The position numbers and the translations under genes were made by a program. The notes below the pieces were generated by a model. That model saw nothing but the letters and a program-made list of their open reading frames with translations, was not told where the DNA came from and did no database searches. From Acidimicrobiales bacterium (GTDB taxonomy: Bacteria; Actinomycetota; Acidimicrobiia; Acidimicrobiales; UBA8190), in assembly GCA_035531755.1 (NCBI GenBank), contig DATKSK010000028.1, forward strand, positions 39,151 through 103,150: a stretch of DNA of 64,000 nucleotides. The letters run 5' to 3'. Below are positions 63,901 to 64,000 of the stretch, piece after piece; the first letter of the stretch is position 1; every line of letters begins with the position of its first letter.

Positions 63901-64000
63901 GAGTGGCTCCCTCGCTACGTCGTGTACGACGCCGCCGAGCACCTCGTCCCCGTGGTGCTGGCCATCTTGCGGGCCGAGTCGCTGTCCGAGGTCCCCGTGA
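60940..64000 (+). CDS. Phosphatidylglycerol lysyltransferase-like (MprF/DUF2156) protein, partial at window end
   Basis: An ORF open from ATG 60940 to the window edge (1,020 codons, no stop). The N-terminal domain (about 28-200) resembles a metallophosphoesterase with replaced metal ligands (VLVAANLGLAP; VVIAGNLLELG; VVCLPGAGDPAVG). Next come membrane spans (about 240-325 and 470-700) and, from about 690, the DUF2156/LPG-synthase C-terminal domain: LDYFALRSDKQWFFHRDSLVAYAIYSGICLVSPDPIGP, HMKGLRQAYNRIAKYGYTVSF, GGYSLDLMRRDRGEHPNGLIDFALVSTIEHLRNLGCQGVSLNFAAL. That domain transfers lysine or alanine from aminoacyl-tRNA to phosphatidylglycerol in MprF. An 18-bp repeat lies at 61461-61496. AAGGA lies right before the ATG. 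Confidence 0.82.
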   Translation, partial: MADGASEAPSRVPGPPQPGTDTMAIPVGVGRRVLVAANLGLAPASTAATAWAATGLARALDTWEGPGLVVIAGNLLELGTAPDGDGRDPAAEARQAFDAHPRLTRALETFAAGDDRRVVCLPGAGDPAVGAEARGVVEDLGLEVAAAAELRLETAAGTRVVRVDTGLTGGPAPAGADPAAGADPAAVPGTPAVRSGPAPRRATLTLVPDPAAEWQEGLDRLADPASTPRFLTSRLLYRRFARFAWWLLVPFAVAIALRIPFVYTALDHLVFGHPAPSRAIRRAHEAGWFARLFFAALVCVAELVILAVALGWVARKAWRTLGGGELHRLFDDSLSAAGATANDEGRDAARSLCGHGYAGLVTGATLQAELTHLGPGFFASAGASGEVVEEHHGRLGMLPVFLACRQLSWVELETGAELHARLLLTRSELPGATLLERVAARDRQVHDTVPSVVAAYPHGASWPPAPDLGAVRSRSRRVRRWAAASIAVAGVADLLTAVTPPLRGRLHLVLQLLPFGASQAAGALVALVGIGLLALARGVRRGQRRAFVIAVWALAISLVLHLARGGDVEESLFALAVLGFLVVNRRQFPAASDRPALRSALIALVGGVVGITAVTTVLVEITLHFDHDRPRIPLWRAGQAVLERLVGIRGVRLPDRLDDFLSPSLLAIGVSLALVAVLLATRPLVDRRRSAGKAAEARARDIVRRHGAGTLDYFALRSDKQWFFHRDSLVAYAIYSGICLVSPDPIGPTAEQEQVWGAFRRFADDRGWVVTVMGASEHWLPIYRATGMHDIYIGDEAVVDVQEFSLAGGHMKGLRQAYNRIAKYGYTVSFHDPGHLDRQTAGQLEGLMSQGRRGEFERGFSMVLGRIFDPRDENLILCMVTGPDGCPAAMCQFVPARGIGGYSLDLMRRDRGEHPNGLIDFALVSTIEHLRNLGCQGVSLNFAALRSVLEGVGGDGPTQRVERWALKKMSSFLQIETLWRFNAKYGPEWLPRYVVYDAAEHLVPVVLAILRAESLSEVPV

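Overview
The window is very GC-rich chromosomal DNA with mostly GC-ending codons, frequent GTG and TTG starts, many 4-base ATGA/GTGA gene overlaps, a bcc-aa3 respiratory supercomplex with the actinobacterial ctaF subunit, an F420/luciferase-like oxidoreductase and abundant acyl-CoA chemistry. This indicates an actinomycetote. The gene mix (a single-chain Liv transporter, PhyH, thiolase-like and acyl-CoA dehydrogenase genes) looks most like Acidimicrobiia, but that placement is inference and there is no rRNA gene to test it.

Layout, 1-13.4 kb: a GMC flavoprotein with its small subunit (-); a phosphoesterase lipoprotein, a DUF503 protein and a SulP permease (+); a GNAT and a GH31 glucosidase (-); then nitronate monooxygenase, alpha/beta hydrolase, acyl-CoA dehydrogenase and thioesterase (+). 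13.5-21.4 kb: a branched-chain amino acid type ABC transporter in which both permeases and both ATPases are one polypeptide, its substrate-binding protein, and a GH1 glycosidase (-). 21.4-28.1 kb: a CrtC-like protein, a broken TetR gene, thiolase-like and enoyl-CoA hydratase genes, a CopD-like protein, TatA, a small membrane protein and an MBL hydrolase (+). 28.1-37.5 kb: ctaC-ctaD-ctaF (+) face qcrB-qcrA-qcrC-ctaE (-) tail to tail. Between them lie a PhyH dioxygenase, a GNAT and the remains of a DUF3052 gene. 37.6-45.7 kb: a HelD-type helicase (-) is divergent from hemE-hemH-hemY-lnt (+), whose four genes all overlap by 4 bases. 45.8-48.9 kb: an epimerase, a beta-helix lipoprotein and a fragment of an EamA transporter.

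48,955-52,074 is the most unusual part: a 3,120-bp transposon with 17-bp perfect terminal inverted repeats and an 8-bp target duplication. It encodes an IS1-family DDE transposase and three passengers: an AlbA_2/GHKL-type ATPase with a C-terminal winged helix, a 78-aa basic KGG-type protein, and a 59-aa single-span membrane peptide whose stop codon lies inside the left terminal repeat. Between the divergent transposase and ATPase genes is a perfect 15-bp inverted repeat containing two TATGNCATA palindromes exactly 40 bp apart. The right one covers the ATPase start codon.

52.1-64.0 kb: an ODP-type MBL protein, BON-domain and universal stress proteins (+); an arsenic operon ACR3 - DUF2180 - ArsM - small protein (-); an acs-HAD-LLM operon (-); and a long phosphatidylglycerol-lysyltransferase-like gene that runs off the right edge. 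Two traits recur: TANNNT -10 hexamers 5-7 nt before start codons, suggesting leaderless mRNAs, and short in-frame tandem repeats in coding sequence. I saw no tRNA, rRNA or CRISPR array, and no gene-free stretch longer than about 300 bases.
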